The position numbers and the translations under genes are program-made. A stretch of 64,000 nucleotides of DNA from Ruminococcus flavefaciens (GTDB lineage Bacteria > Bacillota > Clostridia > Oscillospirales > Ruminococcaceae), in NCBI GenBank assembly GCA_004554385.1, contig SFMO01000193.1:6660-70659 (forward strand), read 5' to 3'. Below are positions 26,291-34,862 of the stretch, piece after piece; positions within the stretch are counted from its first letter, which is position 1, and each line of letters begins with the position of its first letter. The notes under the pieces were generated by a model. It worked only from the letters and a program-made list of their open reading frames with translations. It was not told the origin of the DNA and searched no databases.

Positions 26291-26896
26291 TCATTTCCTT
26301 TTCAAGAAAAATATTATAAGTGCTGCCGCAAAACTGATCACAAGGATAAAAATCACAAGGACTGCCTGCTTTTTTTTGAGATTATCTGCATTCTCCGAAG
26401 AGTCATCGTTTATAGGTATATTGTACTGCTTCGCCCACATTATAAGGTCTCTGCAGCCGTCACATGACTTATTCAAGGTCAGTATACATCTGCCTCCTGA
26501 TATCAGTCTGAGATTATTGAAGGTATACTTGCTTATCCCTTCTATCTCACCACAGTTATAAGTTCTGCCCTTTATTGTGATATTGTCACCGTCAGCTTCA
26601 GCTATGACAGCCTTCTCCATACAGGCAGAATATATAAAACTGAATATCGCACAGATAAAGCACAAAGCTGCCAGTATAATGCCTGATACACTAAAAAGAT
26701 CCCATCTGAAGAGCTTCATTCCAAGCACGGAAATTCCACAGGCTAAAGCGCTCCAGCCACACTGTCTGTTTATCTTTATCGCTTCGGCACTGTTTCTGAG
26801 CTGAAAGCTGTATGGAGGCATACTGACGTCAGAGCTGCTGATAAGATAGTTGACATAAGCGATCTTATCATACAGTGCCTTGTTATTATTGTCCAT
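26291..26896 (-). CDS. Membrane protein of unknown function
   Basis: A 201-residue protein with two central helices (about 48-70 and 72-92) and one C-terminal helix (about 177-197). The cytoplasmic part between them contains a small beta-rich domain (GDNITIKGRTYNCGEIEGISKYTF) and CDGCRDLIMWAKQYNIP. The beta-rich part looks like a PH-like membrane-associated domain, but I cannot assign it. It starts 5 bases after the YlbF-like gene without a clear ribosome site, so translation may be coupled. Confidence 0.72.
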   Translation of the reverse strand: MDNNNKALYDKIAYVNYLISSSDVSMPPYSFQLRNSAEAIKINRQCGWSALACGISVLGMKLFRWDLFSVSGIILAALCFICAIFSFIYSACMEKAVIAEADGDNITIKGRTYNCGEIEGISKYTFNNLRLISGGRCILTLNKSCDGCRDLIMWAKQYNIPINDDSSENADNLKKKQAVLVIFILVISFAAALIIFFLKRK

Positions 26897-26901
26897 TTAA
26901 A

Positions 26902-27309
26902 TCAGTGACAGCCTGCGCAGGAAGCACAGCTGCCGCTGCAGCCGCCCTCAGGTATCTGGCAGGTCTCGGGATCCTCGCCGTTAGCGCACATGCTGATTAT
27001 CTGCTGCATATTGGATACAAGCTTTTCAAGAGCCTGCTGTGCACCTGAGTAGACTATCATCTTAGGGTTCTTCATTATCTTGTTGTAAACTGTCTTGAGC
27101 TCAGTATCAAGAGCCTTGATGTTGTCGGAATCGGGCTCCTCACTGCTCATAGCGCTGCCGAGATTCATACGGAGATCCTCAAAATGTGCGATATCCTCCT
27201 GAAGCTCCTTGTCGTCGTCGTTAGCCTTCTTAGCCAGCATATAAGCTGTATATCTGTCGTCCTGCTGAAGTGCCTTTCCCAGCTCTCTTGTCATTTCCAT
27301 AATATCCAT
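26902..27309 (-). CDS. YlbF/YmcA-family protein with Cys-rich tail
   Basis: A 135-residue helical protein. The YlbF/YmcA family (RicF, RicA) forms with YaaT an Fe-S complex that influences RNA processing by RNase Y, biofilm and sporulation in Bacillus. Here LGKALQQDDRYTAYMLAKKA and the following helices fit the family, and residues 108-135 hold six Cys (CANGEDPETC, GGCSGSCASCAGCH), a likely metal or Fe-S ligand set. The position between miaB and mutS matches Bacillus ymcA. Ribosome site AAAAGGAG. The family call is good; function is by analogy. Confidence 0.82.
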   Translation of the reverse strand: MDIMEMTRELGKALQQDDRYTAYMLAKKANDDDKELQEDIAHFEDLRMNLGSAMSSEEPDSDNIKALDTELKTVYNKIMKNPKMIVYSGAQQALEKLVSNMQQIISMCANGEDPETCQIPEGGCSGSCASCAGCH

Positions 27310-27357
27310 TTTTATATTCTCCTTTTAATTAATGTTTATCGGTTTTTTCTGCAAATA

Positions 27358-28146
27358 TCAGCAGATATAATCGAGGTAAAGTCCGTCGAACTCCTCGGAA
27401 GTGCCGTCTCCATGCTGGAAATACGACTTTATACCGCTGTTCGAGTCAATTGTATAAGCTCCCACGAACTCCATATGTTTTATGCCCTTTTCTTCAAGAA
27501 CAGCATCATACGAAGGGTTCTGCTCGTCGAGAGTGAAGTCATAGTGGTCTGTTTGCTTTAATGTACCGTTTTCCCATACATTATACATTATGCTTGCCGA
27601 GCCCATATGTCCCCACAGAAGAACAAAATTCCCCGTGTTCTCGTCATAGCAGAAAGAAGTATGTCCGCCGCCGAACACTCCGAGGTCCTGAAGCTCACAC
27701 TCCTCATCAAATCTGTAAATGTGTATGCGGAAATCAGCCTCGCAGGTGCCGTATTTCAGGATAAGCTCGGGGATACCGTCAACATCAAGGTCACGGAGTG
27801 CGTACTCGATGCTCGCCATGCCGTTATTCTCCGCAGCTGTCTCATCGAAGACTCTCTTTACCTCAGCCTGATAAACGGCAGGGTACATATCCATTCGTCC
27901 GCCTGCGGAAACCATTCCGTCAGGCTCCTTTGTTGTATCTGCTTCTGTCTTTGACTCGTCTGTTGTTGAAGCCGCCTCTGTAGTCGTTATCTCAGCAGCC
28001 GTTGTATCCTCAGCCGAAGCTGCTGTGGTGCTCACAGGCTCTGTAGTTGTACTGCCGCTCTCAGATGAAGAGCTGCTATTGCCTGTCTTTCCGCACCCTG
28101 CAAGAAGAAGTGCCGCAAAGCATGTCAATGCAATAATTCTTTTCAT
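27358..28146 (-). CDS. Lipoprotein with Ser/Thr-rich linker, unknown function
   Basis: A 262-residue exported lipoprotein: signal peptide MKRIIALTCFAALLLAGC with lipobox LAGC, then a low-complexity Ser/Thr/Glu region to about residue 75, then a C-terminal domain of about 185 residues. That domain opens with YALRDLDVDGIPELILKYG, an Asp-rich motif also seen in FG-GAP-like calcium-binding repeats. It starts directly after the miaB stop (TAAATG). Its function is not known; the linker suggests exposure beyond the membrane surface. Confidence 0.82.
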   Translation of the reverse strand: MKRIIALTCFAALLLAGCGKTGNSSSSSESGSTTTEPVSTTAASAEDTTAAEITTTEAASTTDESKTEADTTKEPDGMVSAGGRMDMYPAVYQAEVKRVFDETAAENNGMASIEYALRDLDVDGIPELILKYGTCEADFRIHIYRFDEECELQDLGVFGGGHTSFCYDENTGNFVLLWGHMGSASIMYNVWENGTLKQTDHYDFTLDEQNPSYDAVLEEKGIKHMEFVGAYTIDSNSGIKSYFQHGDGTSEEFDGLYLDYIC

Positions 28147-29526
28147 TTATATTGTTCCTTTCTTTATATGTCCTGTAACAGCCCAGTTCATGGCATCGGT
28201 TATCTCAATGTCAACGAACTGACCTATAAGGGAGCTGTCTCCCTCGAACTCAACTATTATGAACTCACTGCTCTTTCCTGTGAGCCAGCCTTTTTTCTTT
28301 TTTGAAGTCCCGTCTGCAAGAACTCTCATGGTCCTGCCGATAAAGCGCTTGTAGTGCTCTGTGGAGACCTGACGCTGTACCTCAAGGAGCTCCCTCATAC
28401 GCCGTCCCTTTTCCTCGTCTGAGGTACCGTCGGGCATTTCCGCCGCTTTGGTGCCTGTGCGCTTTGAGTATATAAATGAGTAGATATTGTCATACTTCAC
28501 ATTTTTTATCACATCAAGTGTTGCACGGAACTCCTCATCTGTCTCGTCGGGGAATCCGACGATAATATCGGTAGTAAGGGAGAAATCAGGGTCACGGCTG
28601 CGTATCATGTCCACTATGCCGAGGTACTTGTCTATGGTATATCTGCGGTTCATGCGGTGCAGCACATCACTGCTTCCGCTCTGTACGGGAAGGTGAAGGT
28701 GCTTTGCCACTTTTTCGCAGTCGAAAATGGCGTCGATAAGCTCCTTTGAAGCGTCCTTCGGGTGTGAGGACATGAAGCGTATCCAGAAATCGCCCTCTAT
28801 TTTGTTCAGCTCGCGGAGAAGCTGAGGGAAGCTGCACTTGCCGTCAAGGTCATTGCCGTAGGAATTGACATTCTGTCCAAGCAGCATTATCTCCTTGTAG
28901 CCCTGAGCTGCCAGCTGCCTTACCTCCTCGATTATATCCTCGGGACGGCGGCTGCGCTCACGTCCGCGGACGTAGGGCACTATACAGTATGTGCAGAAGT
29001 TATTGCAGCCGAACATTATGGGCACAGAAGCCTTGTAGCTGCTGTCCCTGACCTGCTCAGCCACCTCCGAAAAGTCATCGTACTCGCTGATATCTGCCGA
29101 GAATTTTGCTCCCTTTACAGCCTCCAGCAGAAGCTTAGGAAGAGCGCTTATGGCAGAAGTTCCAAGAACAAGGTCTACCTGGGGATATGACTTTTTTATC
29201 TTATCGGCAATATGGCTCTGAGCCGTCATACAGCCTGCAATACCGATGATAAGGGACGGTCTGAGTTCCTTCAGCTTCTTCATGCTGCCCACAATGCCGA
29301 AAACTCTGTCCTCGGCGCTCTCGCGTACTGCACAGGTGTTGAGTATGATAAGGTCAGCCTCATGCTCGTCCTCGGTGAAGCCGTAGCCCATTTTTTTCAG
29401 CAGTCCCTTTATCTTTTCGCCGTCGGATACGTTCAGCTGACAGCCGAAGCTTCGGATATAAGCTTTTCGGGGCTTATTGCCCAGCAGTGCATTTATTTCA
29501 CTTATTTCAACGGTATTGTCCTTCAA
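28147..29526 (-). CDS. miaB: tRNA-2-methylthio-N6-dimethylallyladenosine synthase
   Basis: Radical-SAM methylthiotransferase that completes the A37 modification begun by MiaA. The 459-residue product has an N-terminal UPF0004 domain with three cluster Cys (SFGCQLNVSD, LNTCAVRE, GIAGCMTA), the radical-SAM motif FGCNNFCTYCIVPYVRG and a C-terminal TRAM domain (LTGKSSEFIIVEFEG). The start is a TTG at 29526, 8 bases after GAGG. It is the first gene of the long minus-strand run, behind a good promoter. Confidence 0.96.
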   Translation of the reverse strand: MKDNTVEISEINALLGNKPRKAYIRSFGCQLNVSDGEKIKGLLKKMGYGFTEDEHEADLIILNTCAVRESAEDRVFGIVGSMKKLKELRPSLIIGIAGCMTAQSHIADKIKKSYPQVDLVLGTSAISALPKLLLEAVKGAKFSADISEYDDFSEVAEQVRDSSYKASVPIMFGCNNFCTYCIVPYVRGRERSRRPEDIIEEVRQLAAQGYKEIMLLGQNVNSYGNDLDGKCSFPQLLRELNKIEGDFWIRFMSSHPKDASKELIDAIFDCEKVAKHLHLPVQSGSSDVLHRMNRRYTIDKYLGIVDMIRSRDPDFSLTTDIIVGFPDETDEEFRATLDVIKNVKYDNIYSFIYSKRTGTKAAEMPDGTSDEEKGRRMRELLEVQRQVSTEHYKRFIGRTMRVLADGTSKKKKGWLTGKSSEFIIVEFEGDSSLIGQFVDIEITDAMNWAVTGHIKKGTI

Positions 29527-29566
29527 TTAAAGAACCTCGCCTTCCTTGAAAATCCTGTAATAAATT

Positions 29567-29595
29567 ATTATACCACATTATATATTATAATGCAA
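29567..29595 (-). promoter_or_regulatory. Promoter of the miaB-mutS-mutL-hfq run
   Basis: Minus strand: TTGCAT (29595-29590), 17-base spacer ending TGG, TATAAT (29572-29567), an extended -10. It diverges from the promoter at 29632. Confidence 0.75.
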
Positions 29596-29631
29596 GATTT
29601 TTTTAGCTGTCGGCAACACATGACAAAATTC

Positions 29632-29660
29632 TTGACAAATCGGGGCTGCTGAGTTAAGAT
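29632..29660 (+). promoter_or_regulatory. Promoter of the MBL-fold lipoprotein gene
   Basis: TTGACA (29632-29637), 17-base spacer, TAAGAT (29655-29660). Confidence 0.7.
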
Positions 29661-29732
29661 TATTTTAAGTAAAAGAAGATATACTGTAAAATGTGGAAGT
29701 ATATACCGGCTCTCACGAAAGGGGTATTGAAT

Positions 29733-30596
29733 ATGTTGAACTTAAAGAAAGCCGCAGCTTTGCTGCTCTCATCACTGTTAGCCGTTTCATCGCTCTCTGC
29801 CTGCAATGAGAAGAAGCCGACGGATACTGTCGGCGCAAAGGAGCTTAAGGTCACATTCCTCGACGTAGGAAAGGCTGACGCTATGGTGCTCCGTTCCGAG
29901 ACATCAACTGTTGTCATAGACTGCGGCGAAAAGGGCGACGGAAAGAAGATAGCCTCTCTCCTTGAGGAAAGCGGCACTACTGTTATCGATTACCTCATTA
30001 TCACTCACTTCGACAAGGACCACGTAGGCGGAGCTTCAAAGGTGCTGAAGACCTTCGATGTGAAGAACGTGCTCACGCCTGATTATGAGGGCAATGTCAG
30101 CGAATACGAAAAATTCGCCGAGGCTCTTGCCGCCGAGAATACCAACTCAATGAAGCTCACCGAGGATATATCCTTTACCCTCGACGATGTTGACTATACC
30201 GTATATGCCCCGAAAAAGGACTCCTACGGCGAAGATGACAGCTCCGAGAACGATTTCTCCCTTGTAACAAAGGCAGTCCACCACAACAACACCCTTCTGT
30301 TTACGGGCGACGCTATGGAGCAGAGGCTTGATGAGATAATGGACATCGGAAAGTGTACACTGCTGAAGGTACCGTATCACGGCAGAAAACTGGATAATCT
30401 CAGCGATTTTCTGAAGGCTGTCACTCCGAAATGTGCAGTGGTATGCACTGATTCAAGCACATTTTCGGGAAAGGTACAGGACGCACTGAAGGAGATGGAT
30501 ATAACTACCTACGCTACCTGCTTCAACGGTGAGATCTCAGCTGTAAGCGACGGAAGCAAGATAACCATAGCTGTCGAAAAGGGCAGCGCACTTTAA
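29733..30596 (+). CDS. ComEC-like metallo-beta-lactamase-fold lipoprotein
   Basis: A 287-residue exported protein. Start is the ATG at 29733 (MLNLKKAAALLL) after AAAGGGG; an upstream in-frame ATG lacks a ribosome site. The signal peptide ends at SLSAC, a lipobox. The mature part is a metallo-beta-lactamase fold: LKVTFLDVGKADAMVL, TVVIDCGEKGDG, the metal motif THFDKDHVGG (HxDxDH), LLFTGDAM, and VPYHGRKL. This is the arrangement of the external domain of ComEC and related secreted hydrolases acting on nucleic acid or phosphodiesters. The membrane channel part of ComEC is absent. It is monocistronic with its own promoter and terminator. Confidence 0.85.
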   Translation: MLNLKKAAALLLSSLLAVSSLSACNEKKPTDTVGAKELKVTFLDVGKADAMVLRSETSTVVIDCGEKGDGKKIASLLEESGTTVIDYLIITHFDKDHVGGASKVLKTFDVKNVLTPDYEGNVSEYEKFAEALAAENTNSMKLTEDISFTLDDVDYTVYAPKKDSYGEDDSSENDFSLVTKAVHHNNTLLFTGDAMEQRLDEIMDIGKCTLLKVPYHGRKLDNLSDFLKAVTPKCAVVCTDSSTFSGKVQDALKEMDITTYATCFNGEISAVSDGSKITIAVEKGSAL

Positions 30597-30646
30597 CATA
30601 CAGAACTGCATGGAGTTTCACCTCCATTGACAGGATCAGGGCTTAT

Positions 30647-30685
30647 AACTGCTGTGCTCAATACTGCGGGCACGGCAGTTTTTTT
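30647..30685 (+). terminator. Terminator of the MBL-fold lipoprotein gene
   Basis: AACTGCTGTGC (30647-30657) pairs with GCACGGCAGTT (30670-30680), one G-T pair, followed by a T run. A smaller stem ATGGAG/CTCCAT lies just upstream. Confidence 0.8.
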
Positions 30686-30696
30686 GTATATATATA

Positions 30697-30725
30697 TTGA
30701 CATTGCACCAGTATAATGATATAAT
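30697..30725 (+). promoter_or_regulatory. Promoter of the GGDEF-domain gene
   Basis: TTGACA (30697-30702), 17-base spacer, TATAAT (30720-30725): both hexamers match consensus. Confidence 0.82.
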
Positions 30726-30775
30726 AAACATATATCTATATTGATAAAATATATTGTCTGTCATGAGGTGATCCA

Positions 30776-32152
30776 ATGAGTAAACAGGAGAGAATAATTC
30801 ATACAAGCAAGCGCAATTTTATCATAGCTATCGCTTTGCTTTTGCTGACGAATATCCTTATGGCTCTTACACTGTCAACACTCGCAAAAAGGAATCTGCG
30901 TGAACAGATAGATCAGCGTATGCTCGATATTTCAAACACTGCGGCTTATATGCTTAACGGTGACGAGCTTAAACTTCTGAAAAAGGAAGACGAAGGTACC
31001 GAAAGCTATAACCGTGCACTGGATACTCTCAGAGCTTTTCAGGAAAATATCCAGCTGGACTATATCTATGGTATAAGGCAAATGCCCGACGGCTCATTTA
31101 CCTTCACAATAGATCCCACCGTTGAAGACCCCGGAGAATTCGGCTCACCTACCGTTTCCACAGAGGCTCTCAGAAGCGCTGCAAACGGTGTTGCCGCTGT
31201 TGACAAAAAAGCATATACCGATGAATGGGGACGCTTCTACTCGGCATACAGCCCCGTATTCGATTCTGACGGAAATGTGGCAGGCATTGTCGGAGTTGAC
31301 TTCGACGCAAAATGGTACGACGACAAGCTCAACGGCAACAGAACGACCTCAATAATTATTCTTATGACAGCCCTTACTATCGCTATCATACTTTCATTCG
31401 TCGTAATGTCCCAGAACAGAAAGCGTTTCTCACTGATGATGAAGGAGATTGAAAATATTGATCTCGCCACACAGAGCCTGAGCAGGGCCATGATGCAGAC
31501 TTCCATAAAGAAGCTGGATGAACTGCCTGACAGCGAAAGGGAGCTTCTCAAAACTCTTGCAGACGGTGAGGAAAACAAGCACTCCTTCCATGACGAATAT
31601 GAGGAAGTAACTACAAACCTCCACTCTGTCTGCCGAAAGCTGGACAAGTATGCCAGGTATGTGGATTCAAACTTATACAAGGACACGCTTACCAATACAC
31701 AAAACAAGGCAGCCTATAAAAACGCCATAAGAAAGCTTGACGATGACATAAAGGAAAACAATCCTAGATTTTCCATTGCATTTTTCGACCTCAACGGCCT
31801 TGAACACATAAACGCTCACTACGGATTTGAAGCAGGTGATGAGCTTATGCGCAACGCTGCAAGAATACTTAAAAAGGTGTTCGGAAACGACAATGTATTC
31901 CGTGTTGCAGGCGACGAGTTCATCGCTATCATGCGGGACAAGGGCATCGTCGATATGGATGAGTGCTTCCAGAGCTTTGATTACGAGCTGAAGCTCTTCA
32001 ACGAAAGCGGCAAGATATCTCATAAACTCGGTATCGCCAAGGGCTCAGCAGTGTATGATCCGAATGCGCATGAAAGCTACCGTCATGTTTTCATCATTGC
32101 AAGAGAGAATATGAAAAAGAATAAGGAAAAATACTACAGCAGCAAGAAATAA
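30776..32152 (+). CDS. Membrane-bound diguanylate cyclase-like sensor (degenerate GGDEF)
   Basis: A 458-residue protein. It has a membrane helix at about 15-36, an extracytoplasmic Cache-like sensor (about 38-188, with MPDGSFTFTIDPT and WGRFYSAYSPVFDSDGNVAGIVGVDF), a second helix at about 189-210, a linking helical region and a C-terminal GGDEF domain. The domain reads DTLTNTQNKAAY where DxLTGLxNRR is usual, and the active loop is RVAGDEF, with Ala for the first Gly at about residue 376; AGDEF forms can be active in known cyclases. No RxxD inhibitory site precedes it and there is no EAL domain. Ribosome site TGAGGTG. Confidence 0.83.
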   Translation: MSKQERIIHTSKRNFIIAIALLLLTNILMALTLSTLAKRNLREQIDQRMLDISNTAAYMLNGDELKLLKKEDEGTESYNRALDTLRAFQENIQLDYIYGIRQMPDGSFTFTIDPTVEDPGEFGSPTVSTEALRSAANGVAAVDKKAYTDEWGRFYSAYSPVFDSDGNVAGIVGVDFDAKWYDDKLNGNRTTSIIILMTALTIAIILSFVVMSQNRKRFSLMMKEIENIDLATQSLSRAMMQTSIKKLDELPDSERELLKTLADGEENKHSFHDEYEEVTTNLHSVCRKLDKYARYVDSNLYKDTLTNTQNKAAYKNAIRKLDDDIKENNPRFSIAFFDLNGLEHINAHYGFEAGDELMRNAARILKKVFGNDNVFRVAGDEFIAIMRDKGIVDMDECFQSFDYELKLFNESGKISHKLGIAKGSAVYDPNAHESYRHVFIIARENMKKNKEKYYSSKK

Positions 32153-32158
32153 CCCTTC

Positions 32159-32192
32159 AAAGACCTGATGGCTTTTATCAGGTCTTTTTTTG
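32159..32192 (+). terminator. Terminator of the GGDEF gene
   Basis: AAAGACCTGAT pairs with ATCAGGTCTTT across a short loop and runs into seven T. The converging strand has no gene here. Confidence 0.85.
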
Positions 32193-32231
32193 CGCATTTT
32201 TTCTGATGAGGATAATTTTTTTCCGCGAGTG

Positions 32232-32260
32232 TTGCTTTTTTCACAACAACATGTTATAAT
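32232..32260 (+). promoter_or_regulatory. Promoter of purA
   Basis: TTGCTT (32232-32237), 17-base spacer ending TGT, TATAAT (32255-32260), extended -10. The leader then contains a perfect 8-bp stem, GGCAGACA/TGTCTGCC at 32282-32299. Confidence 0.72.
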
Positions 32261-32333
32261 ATATTGTAAGTGTGCTTTTTCGGCAGACACCTGTCTGCCT
32301 GCACAAATAAATTTTATGAAAAGAGGAAAACAA

Positions 32334-33611
32334 ATGCCTGCAAATATTGTAGTCGGAACTCAATGGGGAGACGAAGGAAAGGGTAAGATCATCGATATCC
32401 TCGCTTCCCGTGCAGACGTTGTAGTCCGCTCACAGGGCGGTAACAACGCAGGTCACACTGTTGTAAATAACGGTGAGGTTTACAAGCTTCACCTTGTACC
32501 ATCGGGTATTCTCTACCCCAACGCTCTCAACCTCATCGGCGCAGGTGTAGTTCTCGATCCCAAGGACTTTATCGGCGAGCTGGACAGCCTTGAATCAAGA
32601 GGCATCAAGACTCAGGGGCACCTCAAGGTTGATCCCCGTGCTCAGATCGTTATGCCCTGGCATATCGCTCTCGACGGCCTTTCAGAGGCTTTCCGCGGCG
32701 GCAAGGACATCGGAACTACAAAGAGAGGTATCGGACCTACATACATGGATAAGTACGAGCGCTGCGGCATCCGTATGTATGACCTTGTTCACCCTGAGGT
32801 CCTGGCTGAAAAGATACAGTCCACAGGTAAGCTCAAGAACGAGATAATCACTAAGGTATACGGCGGTGAGGCTTTCGACCTCGACGCTGTAACAAAGGAA
32901 TATACCGAGTACGGCAAGAGACTCCTCCCCTACATGGACGACGTTTCCGTTCTCACATTCGAGGCTCACAAGGCAGGCAAGACTATCATGTTCGAGGGCG
33001 CTCAGGCTACTCTCCTTGACATCGACTTCGGCACATACCCATACGTTACTTCTTCACATCCGCTCTCAGCAGGCGTTTGCGTAGGTACAGGCGTAGGTCC
33101 TAAGGTCATCACCAACATCATCGGTGTTGCCAAGGCATATACTACCCGTGTGGGCAAGGGTCCTTTCCCAACAGAGCTCGATGACGCTACAGGCGATCAG
33201 ATCAGAAACGTAGGCGGCGAGTTCGGTACTACTACAGGAAGACCAAGAAGAACAGGCTGGTTCGACGCTGTTATCGTCCGCCACTCAGTAAGAGTAAACG
33301 GTCTCGACAGCCTCGCTATCAACAAGCTTGATACTCTCGCAAATATCGACACTCTCAAGATGTGCGTGGCTTACAAGAAGCCCGACGGCAGCATCATCAA
33401 GGAGTTCCCGCCGACACTTGAGGAGCTTGAAGGATGCGAGCCTATCTATGAAGAGTTCCCGGGATTTACTGAGGACATCTCAAAGTGCACAAGCTTTGAT
33501 GAGCTCCCTGCTAACTGCAAGAGCTACATCGCTCGCCTTGAAGAGCTGGTCGGCTGCCACGTAAGCATGGTCGGCATTGGTCCTGACAGAGCTCAGATAC
33601 TGGAAAGATAA
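32334..33611 (+). CDS. purA: Adenylosuccinate synthetase
   Basis: GTP-dependent conversion of IMP and aspartate to adenylosuccinate in AMP synthesis. The 425-residue product starts at MPANIVVGTQWGDEG (ATG at 32334, AAGAGGA upstream); the longer open frame to the left is not coding. It shows GDEGKGKIIDILA, GGNNAGHT, GIGPTYMDKYERCGIR, FEGAQATLLDIDFGTYPYVTSS and the C-terminal GRPRRTGWFDAV. It is a single gene with its own promoter and a terminator-like stem after the stop. Confidence 0.98.
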   Translation: MPANIVVGTQWGDEGKGKIIDILASRADVVVRSQGGNNAGHTVVNNGEVYKLHLVPSGILYPNALNLIGAGVVLDPKDFIGELDSLESRGIKTQGHLKVDPRAQIVMPWHIALDGLSEAFRGGKDIGTTKRGIGPTYMDKYERCGIRMYDLVHPEVLAEKIQSTGKLKNEIITKVYGGEAFDLDAVTKEYTEYGKRLLPYMDDVSVLTFEAHKAGKTIMFEGAQATLLDIDFGTYPYVTSSHPLSAGVCVGTGVGPKVITNIIGVAKAYTTRVGKGPFPTELDDATGDQIRNVGGEFGTTTGRPRRTGWFDAVIVRHSVRVNGLDSLAINKLDTLANIDTLKMCVAYKKPDGSIIKEFPPTLEELEGCEPIYEEFPGFTEDISKCTSFDELPANCKSYIARLEELVGCHVSMVGIGPDRAQILER

Positions 33612-33620
33612 AAAACGCAT

Positions 33621-33642
33621 CAGCCGCTTAGGCGGCTGTTTG
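33621..33642 (+). terminator. Terminator-like stem after purA
   Basis: CAGCCGC-TTAG-GCGGCTG followed by TTTGCTT; a compact stem with a weak T-tract. Confidence 0.6.
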
Positions 33643-33677
33643 CTTATACTATGCGCTTTTCTGAAGGGAGGCTTTGT

Positions 33678-34862
33678 ATGAAATTCACTAAAAGATTATT
33701 AGCTGCTGTCTCAGCTCTTGCCCTCATAAGCAGTTTTTCACTGCCGTGTACGGCTTATGCTGTCAGCACCTCTGAACCCGTATTATCGCAAAACATTGTT
33801 TTTGCCTCTGCCGATGACGCTGCAGTACAGATGAGAAAATATCTGAAAAACAGAAACACCGATTTTGAAATTGAAATATCTTCGTCTGTGGCTTCGGTTG
33901 AAACCGTCGGTCAGATAATGATGTACAAGGCCTTCGATGAAACAGGCTCGGGCACTGAGGGAGATTATCTCCGCTTCGCAGTAAAAAAGCTGAGCTGCCA
34001 GATATACCTGAAGAACAGCTCATTCAGACTGGTGTATCATATTTCTTACTATACCACCGTTGAGGAAGAGGCTGTTCTCTCAAAAAGAATAGACAGCATC
34101 CTTTCTTCCGTAAGCGCAGACGGCCTTTCGGACTACAACAAAGCCCTGCTGCTTTACAGGTACGTCACATCAAATGTGACCTACTCACCTGATATATCGA
34201 ACAAATACGCCTATACAGCCTACGGCGCTGTCATCAACGGAAACGCAGTCTGCCAGGGCGTGGCTCAGCTGCTGTACAGGCTCTATAACGAGTCGGGTAT
34301 ACCATGCCGCATAATCGCTGGCATTGCCCGTGACTCCAGCGGCCAAAAAGAAGACAGTGCTCATGTATGGCTCATTACAAAAATCAACGGTAAATACTAC
34401 CTATCCGACCCCACATGGGATCTCGGAGCTTCAGGCGATAACTTCCGCTATTTTCTCAAGGGCTCATATGACTTCGACAGCACAAGAGTCATGAAGCACA
34501 TTCCTCAGAACGATAACGGACTTACCTTCCCCGAATATGATTCGGAAAACTTCAGAAATGCGTATCCAATCTATACGGAAAACGCGCCGTCTCCCTACTG
34601 CACAAAGGGCGATATAAACGGTGACCGTAAGATCAACGCCGTGGACGCTTCCGCCATACTCAGCGACTACAGCAGAGTTTCCACAAACGGCATAAGCGCA
34701 TTTACCCAACTGCAGAACAACTGCTCAGATATAAACGGCGATAATAGCATCAATGCTGTTGATGCCTCCTGCGTTCTTGCGTACTATGCTTTTGTATCCT
34801 GCGGCGGAAAAGACTCTATAGATAAATATATTAAAAACGAGGTGTTGAAAAATGTACGATGA
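33678..34862 (+). CDS. Secreted transglutaminase-like protein with C-terminal dockerin
   Basis: A 394-residue exported protein. Start is the ATG at 33678 (MKFTKRLLAAVS), 6 bases after GGGAGG. Signal peptide of about 28 residues (ending TAYA). The central domain is transglutaminase/protease-like with a full catalytic triad: Cys192 in GNAVCQGVAQL, His229 in SAHVWLI and Asp244 in YYLSDPTWD. Two dockerin repeats follow, GDINGDRKINAVDASAIL and DINGDNSINAVDASCVL. It should dock to a cohesin and act at the cell surface, as a protease-like or crosslinking enzyme. Its stop overlaps the start of the next gene by 11 bases, so the two are probably co-translated. Confidence 0.88.
   Translation: MKFTKRLLAAVSALALISSFSLPCTAYAVSTSEPVLSQNIVFASADDAAVQMRKYLKNRNTDFEIEISSSVASVETVGQIMMYKAFDETGSGTEGDYLRFAVKKLSCQIYLKNSSFRLVYHISYYTTVEEEAVLSKRIDSILSSVSADGLSDYNKALLLYRYVTSNVTYSPDISNKYAYTAYGAVINGNAVCQGVAQLLYRLYNESGIPCRIIAGIARDSSGQKEDSAHVWLITKINGKYYLSDPTWDLGASGDNFRYFLKGSYDFDSTRVMKHIPQNDNGLTFPEYDSENFRNAYPIYTENAPSPYCTKGDINGDRKINAVDASAILSDYSRVSTNGISAFTQLQNNCSDINGDNSINAVDASCVLAYYAFVSCGGKDSIDKYIKNEVLKNVR

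Noticed and set aside
32190..32333. N-terminal extension of PurA by 48 codons
   Set aside because: The upstream frame contains the promoter and a leader stem; MPANIVVGTQWGDEG with AAGAGGA is the conserved start.
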